A stretch of 64,000 nucleotides of DNA, taken from positions 29,100,642 to 29,164,641 of the forward strand of contig NC_089722.1 of assembly GCF_035083965.1 (NCBI RefSeq). The letters are read 5' to 3'. A program made the translations under genes and the position numbers. This stretch comes from Branchiostoma lanceolatum. Its lineage: Eukaryota; Chordata; Leptocardii; Amphioxiformes; Branchiostomatidae. The notes under the pieces are model-generated. The model saw only the letters and a program-made list of their open reading frames with translations. It had not been told where the DNA came from and did no database searches. Positions 1 to 12,400 of this stretch are shown here, in pieces (position 1 is the first letter of the stretch; the number at the start of each line of letters is the position of its first letter).

Positions 1-417
1 GATTTAATGGGAACCAGTGACCTGCAAACATTGGCTGATCCTAAAAATGCTGCAAGGATCAAGAGAACATAAAAAAAATAATGCCGAAAATGTTATTTAG
101 AGCTGGCAGACCTATCCGCCAATCAATTTTTGTGCTGTATGACAAAGGTATTACAGGCTAAGGGAGAGAAAACTAAGATTATTCCTTTTGATAATAGGTG
201 AGATAGCTGGATCCATGTACTATGTGCTTGTCATACCACTAAAACAAACTGGAAAATTAGATGAATATTTCCGCTTGCCAATGTTTGCCACATAACCCAG
301 TGTTAGGTTAAGTTATATATGTATTAGAAATGTTACAAGGCATGTATTGTTAGGGCTAACTGTGCCTCACAAGATGGGAAGGCATGAACTAAAATGTGGT
401 CTGTTTGTTTGTTTCAG

Positions 418-519
418 CTGCGGCGTATGCAGGAGATGTTGGCCCGTATGGAACAGCAGCTTGAGGAGCAGAAACGCCAGTCAACGCAGACCACTCCCAA
501 ACACCAGCTGGTCATCTAG
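418..519 (+). CDS. Terminal coding exon of a probable septin
   Basis: The exon opens after a pyrimidine-rich acceptor ending in CAG at 415-417 and runs to a TAG stop at 517-519. It encodes 33 residues, beginning LRRMQEMLARMEQQLEEQ and ending HQLVI. A short, charged coiled-coil tail with an RMQEML-type heptad is what septins of the SEPT2/4/5 kind have at their C terminus. Septins are GTP-binding filament proteins of the cell cortex, and the tail mediates side-to-side pairing. The GTPase domain lies outside the window, so the assignment rests on the tail alone. Another coiled-coil protein could look similar. The gene runs in from the left, and bases 1-417 are its last intron, in which I see nothing else. 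Confidence 0.55.
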   Translation: MRRMQEMLARMEQQLEEQKRQSTQTTPKHQLVI

Positions 520-2035
520 GCACTGTGTAACATCCGGTTTCTGTCAGCTAAGGTGGAACATCACCATGAAGAAGTAAAGATGTAACCTCATTGAAAAAAA
601 TCAAGCTTCCTTCATGCTTCCCAAGCGACAAACTACCATCACTGCCCCTCCCCACTAACATGGATCTAGTGAAGAAAGTCTGGATGGAGATTGGAACAGG
701 AAAGATGTTATTTCTCTAGGAGATAGTGTTCATTTCATGCAACATAACCACGTAACCAATGTGTGATGCCATGTGTCCCGTGTGAATGTAGGATTCTCAG
801 ATATTGTAATTATAACATGTCCTTCAGGCCCATAGGCTGGTATAAAGTATATTATGTAGCGTACCATCTGTCGTTTAAAGTATGGGGTATTTGTAGTAAG
901 CCTTGCACTAGAGCCCACTCATATATAGAATATGGATTACTCATTCTGTGATCCCTTCCTTTTTTTACTAGCAGTCTGAGACTGAAGATTTGTGAGAAGG
1001 TTTTGGGGAGTGCAACTGTCTAATATCTCTTCTCAACTGTGGCCAAGTTGTAAATACTTCCTAAGGTGAGGCATGGTTTTTCAGAAGAAGTTTAACCTAT
1101 TAGACTGTCATGTATTACTATTAGATAGAATATGCTGGGATGGCAGTAGCATAAGTATACAATGTGGAACAATATGCCATAAGAAACAGTACCATAGCTT
1201 GAAAATAGCTTAAAAGAATGCACAACTTAAGTGTCAAAATACAGGACTGGTATACACAACAATAAGAGAGGAAAATACATGTTTTACTATTTCCACTGCA
1301 CAATGAAATATGCACTAGTACTAGACTGCATGTGCCTCTATGGGTGCTTCCAGTTAAGGTATATACATGTAGAATGGGTAAGGGCATAACAAGCAGACTG
1401 CTTTTAGATCAAACAAACTACATGTACTATCAGGTCTCAAATGATGCCATCAAAGTGTAACCAAAACAGCTTTGATTCCCAAATGTTTAACAGGACTTTT
1501 GATTGGATCATACTACATCTAGAACTACAGTACTAATAGGCACAATATACAAAAACAATGGTGTGTTTGTGACTTGTGGGATGATCATGATTTACCAAAG
1601 TTAGAGCACCATCTTGGGCTAACCATCTCAAGTTAGCTTAAACCTGTACTGTTAGTTGTGATGCAGTTTTCTTTATGGTTGAAAGTGTATTTTGTGTTGT
1701 TTTTTAAGCGGTTTTTAGTCAAACTACTGACTAGTAATGATTAGTCGTGCCAATGTTGGTGAAAAGTATGTCAAAGTGTTTGTACCATCATTTAATTTTT
1801 TGTAGACTTAACTCTTTTAAGATCATAAATGGTGCTTTGTATTTGTTTCATGTTTTCTGGTATTATGTATATTATCTATTTATTGTATCGGCAATCATTT
1901 TTAACTTGTGTAAAACAAGAGAGTTTATTTCCTCCAATGTGAGTGCAAGCTATGTGGAGTTTACGTTTTATATGTAACGTTACATTGACTTGACATTTTT
2001 GACTTGTTGAATAAATATCATACAGAAAACCTTTT
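520..2035 (+). other. 3' UTR and poly(A) signal of the septin-like gene
   Basis: After the stop codon there is about 1.5 kb of AT-rich DNA with no credible coding potential. An AATAAA hexamer at 2010-2015 is the first good polyadenylation signal on the plus strand. The next gene is transcribed towards this one, so the two genes converge. The UTR limit is inferred from the hexamer only. Confidence 0.4.
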
Positions 2036-3437
2036 GTCCAGACAAATGCTTTTAATTTATCCTGTTTATCCTTACAGTACTCAACTGACATATACTCTCA
2101 TAATAGTTTAAAAAATACACACAGTTCTCATAGAATATGTACAGTACTTTGGACGGTTGCATTGCTTCTGTGATCCATAGACAATCACATTTCAAATTTG
2201 TTGCTGCATGCTCATCTGGGGAAAGTGCCATGTTAATCATACAGATTCTAAATGGCAAGACTTACATAATAAGAAATAACAGTCAAAGATTTCTGGATGG
2301 TATCAATGTTTGTAGTGTGACCAAGGTAGCACAGTGATAGCACCTCTAGCAGAAGTCATTTCGATCTATCTAAAGTCCTGAAAGTTGCACTTGTTCTTAT
2401 GCTTTGCAACAAAGCAGTATTTGGCATTGTATGCAGATGACATGCAATTCTTGATTCAGAATAAATCAACCACTAGAACATGACCATTTCTTTTCTATAA
2501 ATAAACGTTGACACTTTGCAGGCATACAATACATGTAACGTTATACAAGAATTCAAGCACAAAAATAAAACCTCACATTGTACAAAAATATATCATCTGA
2601 TGCCTTTGTCACAGCAGTAGCTACGAACAACAGAAAACACTTCAGACTAAAAAAAATTGAACATTATACAACACCTGACACATACAACTTTTCATTACAA
2701 ATCTGAAGAATTCTGCTCACAAAATGACAAAATACTGTACACTTTTGTTCAAAGACACTTAGCTACTCGTTCTAATCGCTAATTCATTACATTTGAAATA
2801 ACTACATGATTATTTATGTTTGATTAGAAGAAAACATCTTAAAATCCTGATAAGATTTCACAGTACATGTACTTAAGAAATATCAATACGACAATATCTG
2901 TATATTATTTTACAACCCTCTTCATCAACCAGTTATTGATATCCTTTTGATATTAACTTGTACATGTTGTCAGTACCCCTTTATGCTGTACTCTCGAAGC
3001 AGAGGTTATAATCTTTCCTGTTTTGGACGTCTTTTTCAGACGTTATTATCGGGCTTTCTATTTTATCAGGTTTTATTTTTTTGGCTGTCTGACAAAAAGA
3101 AAACCTGAAAAAATAGAAAGGCTGATAAAAACGCCTATAAAAGATGTCCAAAACAAGCCGGAACCTAACCTCTGCTTGGAATGTATCTTATGCTGGACAC
3201 TGAAAGATTAGCCTGGGTACCAGACCACTGCGCTACAGTCGCTTATCCTTCCGCAGGGGAGGCCCCGCCACCACAGATAACACACGGGCCCCTAATTATT
3301 TCACGCGCAATAGATATTAGAGATCGGCTGCCAAGAGAGACCGGGTGCCAACTCTATCCCCTACTAGGTCTTCCCCGGCCAAAAGGCGTTACCGTCTCAC
3401 ATCGCACGAAGGATCTGGTATGCAGGCTACTGAAAGG
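2036..3437. other. Intergenic or 3' UTR stretch between convergent genes
   Basis: No coding exon is visible here. The right part is probably the 3' UTR of the minus-strand TIR-HEAT gene. A minus-strand AATAAA (TTTATT on the plus strand, 3072-3077) lies inside a foldback element. From about 3209 the sequence is GC-richer and begins TAGCCTGGGTACCAGAC, resembling the left end of the short element at 47911, so it is probably a mobile-element remnant. Confidence 0.35.
2997..3178. repeat. Foldback (long inverted repeat) element
   Basis: The two halves are near reverse complements. AAGCAGAGGTTA at the left end matches TAACCTCTGCTT at the right end. Inside, GTTTTGGACGTC pairs with GATGTCCAAAAC, and the stretch from CTTTCTATTTTATCAGG pairs with its partner around 3095-3120. 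The whole segment of about 182 bp could fold into one imperfect hairpin. It looks like a small MITE or foldback element. Confidence 0.75.
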
Positions 3438-6400
3438 TCACTTGGCCAGGTCGTTCATCTCTCTGGTCAGCACCTGTGTGATGTGAACGGCTTGGTTCGC
3501 CTCGTCTCCACCAATCACACGCAGGGCTGCCTGCGCCGCCTCACGAACATGGGAGATGGGGTCATTTCTCCTACAGGGGAGAAAGGTCAAGGTCAGCTAA
3601 ACTACAGTCAAACTTGTAGAAGTAACCACCTCTACATAAGGACCACCTGGACAATGTAACCACTCTTTGGCAGTCCCTCAAAGATAATTTTTCCCATTAA
3701 CACAAGAATCCTAGTGACCACCTGTCCACATAGACAAGACTTTATCATTCCCCTAAGGGGTCTTCTCGGGCAGGTTTGACTGTATCAAAGCGCAGTCGTC
3801 TAGCAAAACTGGCTGTAAACTGGAACCCAGCTTGGAAGAAGAAAAGAGGCGACCAATCAATAACCTGGAGGACAGCAGAGTGAGACCTTGTAGAGATGGG
3901 TTACAGATGGGATAAGGCAAAATGACTAGCATCTGAGTCATTTGAGACCCTCCCCTGTGCCTGATATTAAGTGACCATCGTGATGATGATAAGAAATCCT
4001 GCTAGGTTAATCAACAAGGCCAGGCGTTCAGATCCTAACTGAGCTGTCAGATCTTACTGTATTCAGTTGAGATCTTAACGATGTTAACTCACCATGCGTT
4101 AATGATGTGAGGTACAGCTGCCTGGGCCTGTAGGTAACCCAGTGACACACATGTACTCTCACGCACCAGTCTGTCTTCATCCTTCAGTAGGTTCACCAGT
4201 GCTTGGACTATGTCTGGTGTACATGCACCTACGGAGGGACGTATGTCATTCAGTAGTCATCAAACTTAAACCTTAGAGCCAATGTCTGTAAGGATCAAAC
4301 AATAGTGCTCACGGTAAAAAATCGATTTTGCTCATATTTTGCACAGAGATACAAGTAGTACTTGGCCCACAACCCCTGAAAATAGCTTTCTTTCCACTCA
4401 ACACCCATCATTGCCATGGCAACAGCCCAGTCAAGTTTTGGGGCCATTTTGGTAGATTTTTGTATGGCCAGAACATGGAAATTGGCAAAGTTTAGAGCAC
4501 GCTCATTGCCAAATGCTTTAACGTAGCTCAAAACTCAAAATGCTCTTTTTAGACCAATGCCTAAACTTTTAGAAAAATGGAGTGAAGTCGATGTACAGAT
4601 AGATTTAAGTACTTGGGCATCCTCAAAACAATATGATGTTTTAAGGCTACAAAAAAACTATACTTTTTGCCTAACTTTGAGATGCTAAGGTAGCTATTTG
4701 ATACCAAATTTGAATTGGGTTTTGGGGTTAGACAGCAGGGAGAAGGTTAAAGCACAGTGCAAGACACAGTTTTTAAATTCTTGCCTCTCCATTATATTAG
4801 CACAAAACTCTATAGAAAGGCCACAAGATTTTCAGTTCTTTGCGTGCTACTTATCTATTGCTATGCTATTCCTCAGCATTGCAGTGCCACCTAGCAAGCT
4901 GCTGTAGAATGACAGTCTAGCATTGCTACATCGCCCATGCCATAGGGAGGCTGTTACCTGTCTTGCCCAGTGCGATGGCTGCCACAGCCCGGATGTTGGG
5001 ATCTTCATCTACCAGGAGCTTCTTAAGAGAAGATACCACTCCTGGTGTCTTGAATTTTCCTGTGAGTTTAAGCAGTAAAACTTTAAAATATTACACAGCA
5101 TCAAACAAGTTTTTGACTACTTACGGACAATTAGGGAAAAGGTGAGGAACATAGCAAATTCATGAAAGTATATCAGTTGTGCTACAAATAATTTGCATGG
5201 CATGTAACATCAATGTTTTATTTGAGAAGATGTTGAACATAAAGCTACACAGCAACATGAAAATCAATGGTATTATAATTGTCTGTTTATATATACAAAT
5301 TTGACATGAAATGCAAATAAAATATCATGATTATATACTGGCTGTGTGCAAATAACGTTGTTAACCAATAAGAAAAGAGTCTGACGTTACCCAGATTCTG
5401 TATTGCAGACAGGCGAACGGTGGAGTCCATACTGAAAACCTCCCTCATAGCATGCTTACTGGCACAATACTCCTTCAGCCTGCTGTAGAACCCGTGGGTT
5501 TTGCCGACCTCCGTCCCACAAAAGTTATCATACGCCTCCCGATGAAACCGCGGACTTCCCTCAAGGAGGTCCTTGTTGATGAGTCTCATCAAAAACTCTT
5601 GCTGCTTTCCTGGAAAATGTTTGTCCAGCTTCCGCTGGTACTCCTCCTGGAATGCCTTCTTGAATTCTACCCACGGAATGTTCGTCCTCACGTTTCCAAA
5701 CTTCCTCTCCCAGAATCCAGGCTTGGCCTCGTGTGAATCCCTGTTGTTTACGTACAACTGGCTGACCTCGTAGGTGGACGCAACTCCTTCTGTGTTTGAG
5801 AGTTTGTTGAGGGATGACCTGATGGTGGTAACGAGAGTTGGAAGGCTTTTCTGACACTCCTCATTATTGGTGAAAAACATCCAGTTCAGCTTGGCAAGCG
5901 TCAACTTCCTGTTGAATGAAAAGCAAAACTTTTCAGCTCACAGTTAACATTGGGGTTAGCATGCTCAAAGTAGGGATTTTTGCTTTACATGATATGTGAA
6001 GTTGTGGCAACTGGCTATATGCAAGTTGTTAGGGCTGAACCTAACAATGACAAATGTGTGACTGATTATGTAACTTTGATGAATTGACAATGATTTTATG
6101 GCTTACCTTGAATGATATGGTACGAAAACAAAAACCAATAAAATGAGTGTCTATTGGTGCCAATGTCATAAATTAATTGTTGTGCATGACCTTTAATTGT
6201 GTTATATAAATGAACTAATAATTCTATTATTCAACTGCATAAAAAGTACTGTAACAGTTGTTATTTCTTCGAAATGAATATTTCTACCCAGCCTGGAAAC
6301 TTTTAAAGTATCTGACAATGCAAGTGATCCCTAGATATAAGCCATACCCGTGAGGTACTGAGAAACTAATACAACATTGTCTATTTCAGGATGTCCCTGA

Positions 6401-9400
6401 CACAGTTTACCAACTGATGATGCTTCAAAAGTCACTGCTGTGTTGCTACAGGTACCTACATGCCAAAATCAAGATCCTTGTAGATCTTATCAAAGGACTC
6501 CTTGGCGACTGGGAAGATGGCCTTGTTGGAGATGTAGGCCAGCGACACCTCGTCAGTGCAGTGTTGAGACTGAACCGCATTGCTGCTCAACACTATGACG
6601 AAGGCCTGAAAAAAACATTGCAAAGAAATAATTATAGCAAAAAACTCTAGAAGGGGGACAAGATTTTCATTTCTTTGCTTGCTGCTTATCTATTTGTATT
6701 CTATTAGTTAGCATCGAACTGCATTGCTGCTCAACACTATGATGAAGGCCTAAAAAACATTGCAAAGGAACATTTATTTTCATTTATTAAAATTCATCAC
6801 ACATGTGGAAGGGACGGGAGAACAGGAGATAACACCTTTTCCAGCTCTCACCCCACAGAGATACATACAACATCAGATATAGTGAAAAATTTTAATTACA
6901 TGTATACAATTATAAAATAACATAATCAACTAGAGTTCCACGACCTCATATCTTCGCCAAATAATATGAATTGTACCGACAGATGCAAGTACCAAATTAC
7001 CGCCATTTACCAATATGACATTACATAGCCGTTTTTCTCAACAACCATTCAATTTAAGTCTTTATTTGCTTAAACAATATCTATCAATGTTCCCCTCTTT
7101 CTCAGTGGCTTGATATGCCACATGTCTTAAAGTCCTCTCATGGAATGTCAATAACAGTTAGACATCCAGGTAATAAGGATTTTTCTGATTTGTTTATTCG
7201 GCTGTAGATAAGTACAGCCAGGGCTACCCAAAGGCTAAGGCTATTACGGGTTAGCCCTACTAACTGAACAATATCCCCCTGATACAAGCTTTCACAAAGA
7301 CTGAAATACGACTTAAATGCATATGAACGCGCACAAACACAGAACTCGGCAGATTTTTAAAAAAATTCATTAATCATGCAAATTAGGTCCTGTTTGGCAT
7401 AATTATCATCTAACGTCAATCATCAGATTCATTTTAAAATCTAGCTATCTTCATACCAAACATAACAGATACATTTTAGTCCTTTCTTTTCAATCGCCCA
7501 GCTAGTAAGCTAGCTGTTGACCTAGATTCAGGATGCCAGCTGTTGACCTAGATTCTGGACGCCAGATGTGTACTATCACATGCCGCGTACTATGGTGCAG
7601 CAGTGCTATACATTTTCCTCAATGATTACGTAAAGTAGGTCATGATCTGCATAATGAGCATATCATTATGTTGATCATCACCTAAGGTACATATATACCA
7701 AATACAAGAATAATCCATCAATCACTGCTTGAGTTATCCTCCTCAAAAGTTACAAACAAATAGGCCCACTGCAGTTTACGGCAAGCCGCAAGGGGGCCCA
7801 AACTTACATCACTTACTCCCTGCCCCAAGATCTATCTACCACTTAAAAATCATAACCATAGCACCTGCAAAAAAATTGACCACAAACTTTGAGCGGATTA
7901 ATAAACTTTCCTTATTTATTATGCAAATTAGCTCCTGGTTTTCATAATATGTATTTGATTATGTAAAACATTACCTAAGCTATCTACATGCCAAAAATCA
8001 TGACGATCCGTCAACCCCTTCTTTAGTAATTCGCCTCCAAAGGTTTCAGCAAAAACGCCAACTGTAGGTCCAAACAATCCGCTAGGGGGCCCAAACTTGC
8101 ACAACTCATTCCCTGTTCAAGATTCAATGTATTACTGAAAAAACATGAGCCTGGCACCTCCAGAAAATTCGACCTCAAACTTTAAAACTCAGCTGCAGTA
8201 CCTTAAATATCCGCTAGGAGGCCCATTATCGAACTTGACCTTCCTACGAAAAATCATGAAGATCCATCAACGTTTCCGTCACTTTTTTTGCCTACATACA
8301 AACACAAAAACACGCAAAGTCCGCTGCAGTACTGATAGAATATGCCAGGTGAACGGTTTTCGAACTTGACCTTCCTTTGCACAAGCACTACACACCTATC
8401 AAAAATCATAAAGATTCATTGAAGCTTTCTTGAGTTATGCTCCTGACATACATACAGACCCACCCAACAGATTTTTCAACCGAAAACATAATCTTCCCCG
8501 AGTACAAGTACTCGGCGAAGATAATAACATAACAATAACTCTTAGAATAATTCCTAAAGCCTGTTTGGAAGACATGTCACATTTCACATCATTTGACTTG
8601 GTGGTAACAGTGTTACGCATTCTAGACGAGTGTTAGGTAGGCTGACCAAAATAACGTTGAAGGCCAAGATGAACAAGAAAAATACTCAAGCAAAAACAAT
8701 CCATAGAGAGGGAAGTATAACACCAACACCTAGTTCAGTACCAAGGCCAGGGTTCTTGAAAAGGATAGAGGTAGCCCTACTAATTGTCTATGTACAGCAA
8801 TAGAACTTTAAATCTCTTGAAGACCAGATTCCCTTCTGTATCCACTTCACCCTTGTGCTGCTGGGTCCATATGTACACGGGGTTGCACCTTGCAGTGCCT
8901 ACATGTATATGTACAAGTTGGGGGTATTTCTTAACTGAACGTGTCACACCACAGCACAATGCACTGAATGGGGAAGAAACTACATTTTTTGTACTAGTAT
9001 GCCACAGCAGTGCAGGAAAAGTAAAGGGCCAATGACCTGATTAAGGATTCAAATTAATGGAAAAAAATTGTGTAGGGAGTAAAGGAAAGGAAAACTGACT
9101 AGGACCAGCTGACTGGTTGAACCTAGAAGAGTCACACCTTTATGTTTACTTGTGTGTAATGTGTCAGTGTGGTTGGTCGGTTCATTTCATTCCTAGGGGA
9201 ACACTGGGCATCAAGTTATCTTTGCTGTTTCTGTTTGATTTTTGAGGAGTACAGGGAGTATCATGTGGTTTAAATGTTTTGATGATCCACTTAACTCTTT
9301 TCAAATTTGCTTTCTCTGTAGCACGCTTATGTAATAAATCCTGACTCATGTTACTTATTAGTTATCATCATGCTTCCTCCACCATATTCCCACTTTAAAG

Positions 9401-12400
9401 GTACCAACTTAAACATTAACATGATGCCATTCAGCAGCTAAAACATTCAAATTTCTGCAGATCCAAATTGCTGGTTTCATTAGTAATACAATATCTACCT
9501 GTTGGCTACATGCTCCAGTATCTCTTTCTGGCTTTTATATGTAGCTTTCTGCTACATCAAGTTGCCATGGGATATCATATCAAAGCAGCTCTGTCAAAAG
9601 ACTAGCTGAAAAGTATTACCAGCTTTAGACAAGGAGGCATGCTTCAGAATTTTGACATTTACACAATGTTTGCTATTTCACTGTAGGACCACATCAAAGT
9701 AATATTCTTGTTCAAGGACTTGAGAAGATTATAATGCTACATTGGAACATCAACCATAGGCGGTAGGCCATCGAGTTTTTGTTGAAATAGGCATTACTGT
9801 GCCGTATATGTATAAACTCCGATGGTCCGCTAAGGAACAAACAAACTGAAAGATTTCGGTGAATCGTAGACTAACGCACTGACCGTGTACTCGGCCTACT
9901 GAAAGATTCCCGAGAACTTACTCTAACACGCACTGTGTACGAGTCGATCCACTGCAAGATTCAAAAATCGTACACTACTGCAACAACCGTAACGCCCGAT
10001 CCGCACTACCTGTGTACTTGATCCACTGAAAGATTCCCGAGAATCGTACATTAACTGTAACAGCCAAAACGCCCGATCAGCACTACCTGTGTACTTGATC
10101 CACTAAAAGATTCCCGAGAATCGTACACTAACTGTAACAACCACAACGCCCGATCCGCCGTCTATTCCAAAGAACCATACGAACAGATGCTGAAAGTCAC
10201 CCAAAGATTGCCGAGAGCCGAACAGCGATTTCCGAACGCTTTGGGTAGTGTTAAGAACAAGAATAGATAGGTAGGAAATGCAGTTTCAAAAGCCCATATT
10301 TTCGGCGAAAAAACGCCATGAAATTTAACACGTTGATACTATTTATAATCTAGGGGTTACTTACTAGCCATGCAGAATTTCTTAGGATACAATACCTAAT
10401 TTTAAAGGTGATATGCGGCATTTTAAAAAGTCTGATTTCCGGGGGACAGTGTTACCAGCAGTGCGGCAATGACATCATTGATAGCCAATCAGACGCAAGA
10501 CCCATATTTCCCGCCACGTTCGAAAATGGAACCACTATTCGGCACGGCGAGGTCCAGAGATTTATTACACTCTAACATGTGATTGGTACCGTCTGTGAAA
10601 AGAAAACTAAATACAGAGATGGCAAAGATAGTTGCCAATAAGTAGACGGAGTGTTGTTGATGTAAGCGGTAGGTGTCGTTTGTTCGTAACGATTACGTTA
10701 GTCAGGCCGCATTCACTGAGTACGTCGGGCTGCGTATTTAGTGGGTAGTAGCCTATTTCAGTAAGCAGTGCCGTCGAACGTGTTTCTAAGTCACCAAAAT
10801 TACTGTCCACATGAAGTGGTAACGCTGTCCACGGGTAGCTTTTCCTACCCTGTCATTTTTATGAAGTTAGCGAAGTTAGCTCTTGACGGTTCTACGGTTT
10901 CGAACAGTTGGTTCGCGAATGCGTTCGAACTAACTATACTCCCGCCGGCCTTTGCGCGAGCTGTGACCAGAACACGGAAGTAACAACTGATGCTGTTCGT
11001 CGCGCGGACTCTGTGTACTACGTGTACGTGTATTATATTAGAGAACAGTATGATTATCAAGAATCCTCCTTCAGCGGACCAAGTACACACTTTGGTGTTC
11101 AAACAAAACAACAGCGATTTCAACAAAAACTCGATGGCCTATCGCCCATGCATCAACATGAAAACAAATCCAAAGGTACAGTTCACACATTTTCAAGAAG
11201 TGAACATAATGATATTCAAGATTTCCTCTTGTCTTCTGATCCAAGGAAAGAAATTAGGACCTGAAATTAGCGTGGCTTAGATCTCAAATCAACAATAGCC
11301 TAGTACGCCTCTGTACTCCTAATTTCCAGCATACGTTATTTCCACTGTGGCCCTGATTTAAATCAAAGCCCCAGTTGCCAGATGCGGCCCCTGCTGTAAC
11401 CTCTGAAACTAATTTGATCCCTTTGCATGATCTAGCTCTCAAACAGACGGAAGAGCCCCTGACAAATTGAACTGTCCTCCTTGATATTTGTTATCTGTTA
11501 TTTGACCTTTACTTGAGAGACACTGCGGCTGATGACAGGAATTTTTTTCCTTGGATAACAGTCAAAAACTGCAGTTACCCGACTACAGAGGTCGTGGTAG
11601 ACCAAAGAAATCCTGGATTGAGTGTGTTAAGAAGGACATTACAGAGTGCGGCCTCACCAACGTGGACCCGCTGGACAGAGCCGCTTGGAGGCGCTGTGTG
11701 AAGACTGGCTGACTGCTGCCTACCCCTGCGTCAGGGAACCCTGCAGCAGTATAATCTAATACTGGATATTACTAGATAAACCAAAAAGACAAGAGGAAAT
11801 CTTGAATCTCATTATGTTCACTTCTTGAAAATGTGTGAACTGTACCGTTGGATTTGTTTTCATGTTGACGTTCCAATCTAGCATTATCTCAAAACTCCTG
11901 TCATCATCGGTAGTGTCTCTCAAGTAAAGGTCAAATAACAGATCATTTGATCCCTTTGCATGATCCAGCTCTCAAACAGACAGGAGAGCCCCTGACAAAT
12001 TGAACTGTTCTCTTTGATATTTTTCATCCATTACTTGACCTTTACTTGAGAGACACTACTGATGATGACAGGAATTTCTAGCTTGGAGAAATGATCCATA
12101 TAATCAATCTGGTTATTTATAGCTATAGGCTTCACTGCCCTTAAATAATTATAGTGATATGCAGTGTCCTTCTATTGAATTTTCTTGTGACAGTTACTGT
12201 TTATGACGGTTACTATTACAGGTAACAAGTACAATCATCCAAAGTATTCCAAATCTGTATCACTTACAGAATACGTGTGAATAGCTTCAATTAGCATTCA
12301 AGTTGTCAGTACCAAATAAAGTCTAAGTTTCAAACAAGAATTAAAATTCAAACCACTTTGTTCAAATCAATTCACCTGCAATACACCTGTACTGAACAAA

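Noticed and set aside
3753-3941. Possible exon between the last two HEAT exons of the minus-strand gene
   Set aside because: No counterpart in the paralogue, and the flanking exons join in phase without it.
10607-11280. Several overlapping frames near 10.6-11.3 kb
   Set aside because: They have no family motif, no matching splice structure, and the right part is inverted-repeat DNA.
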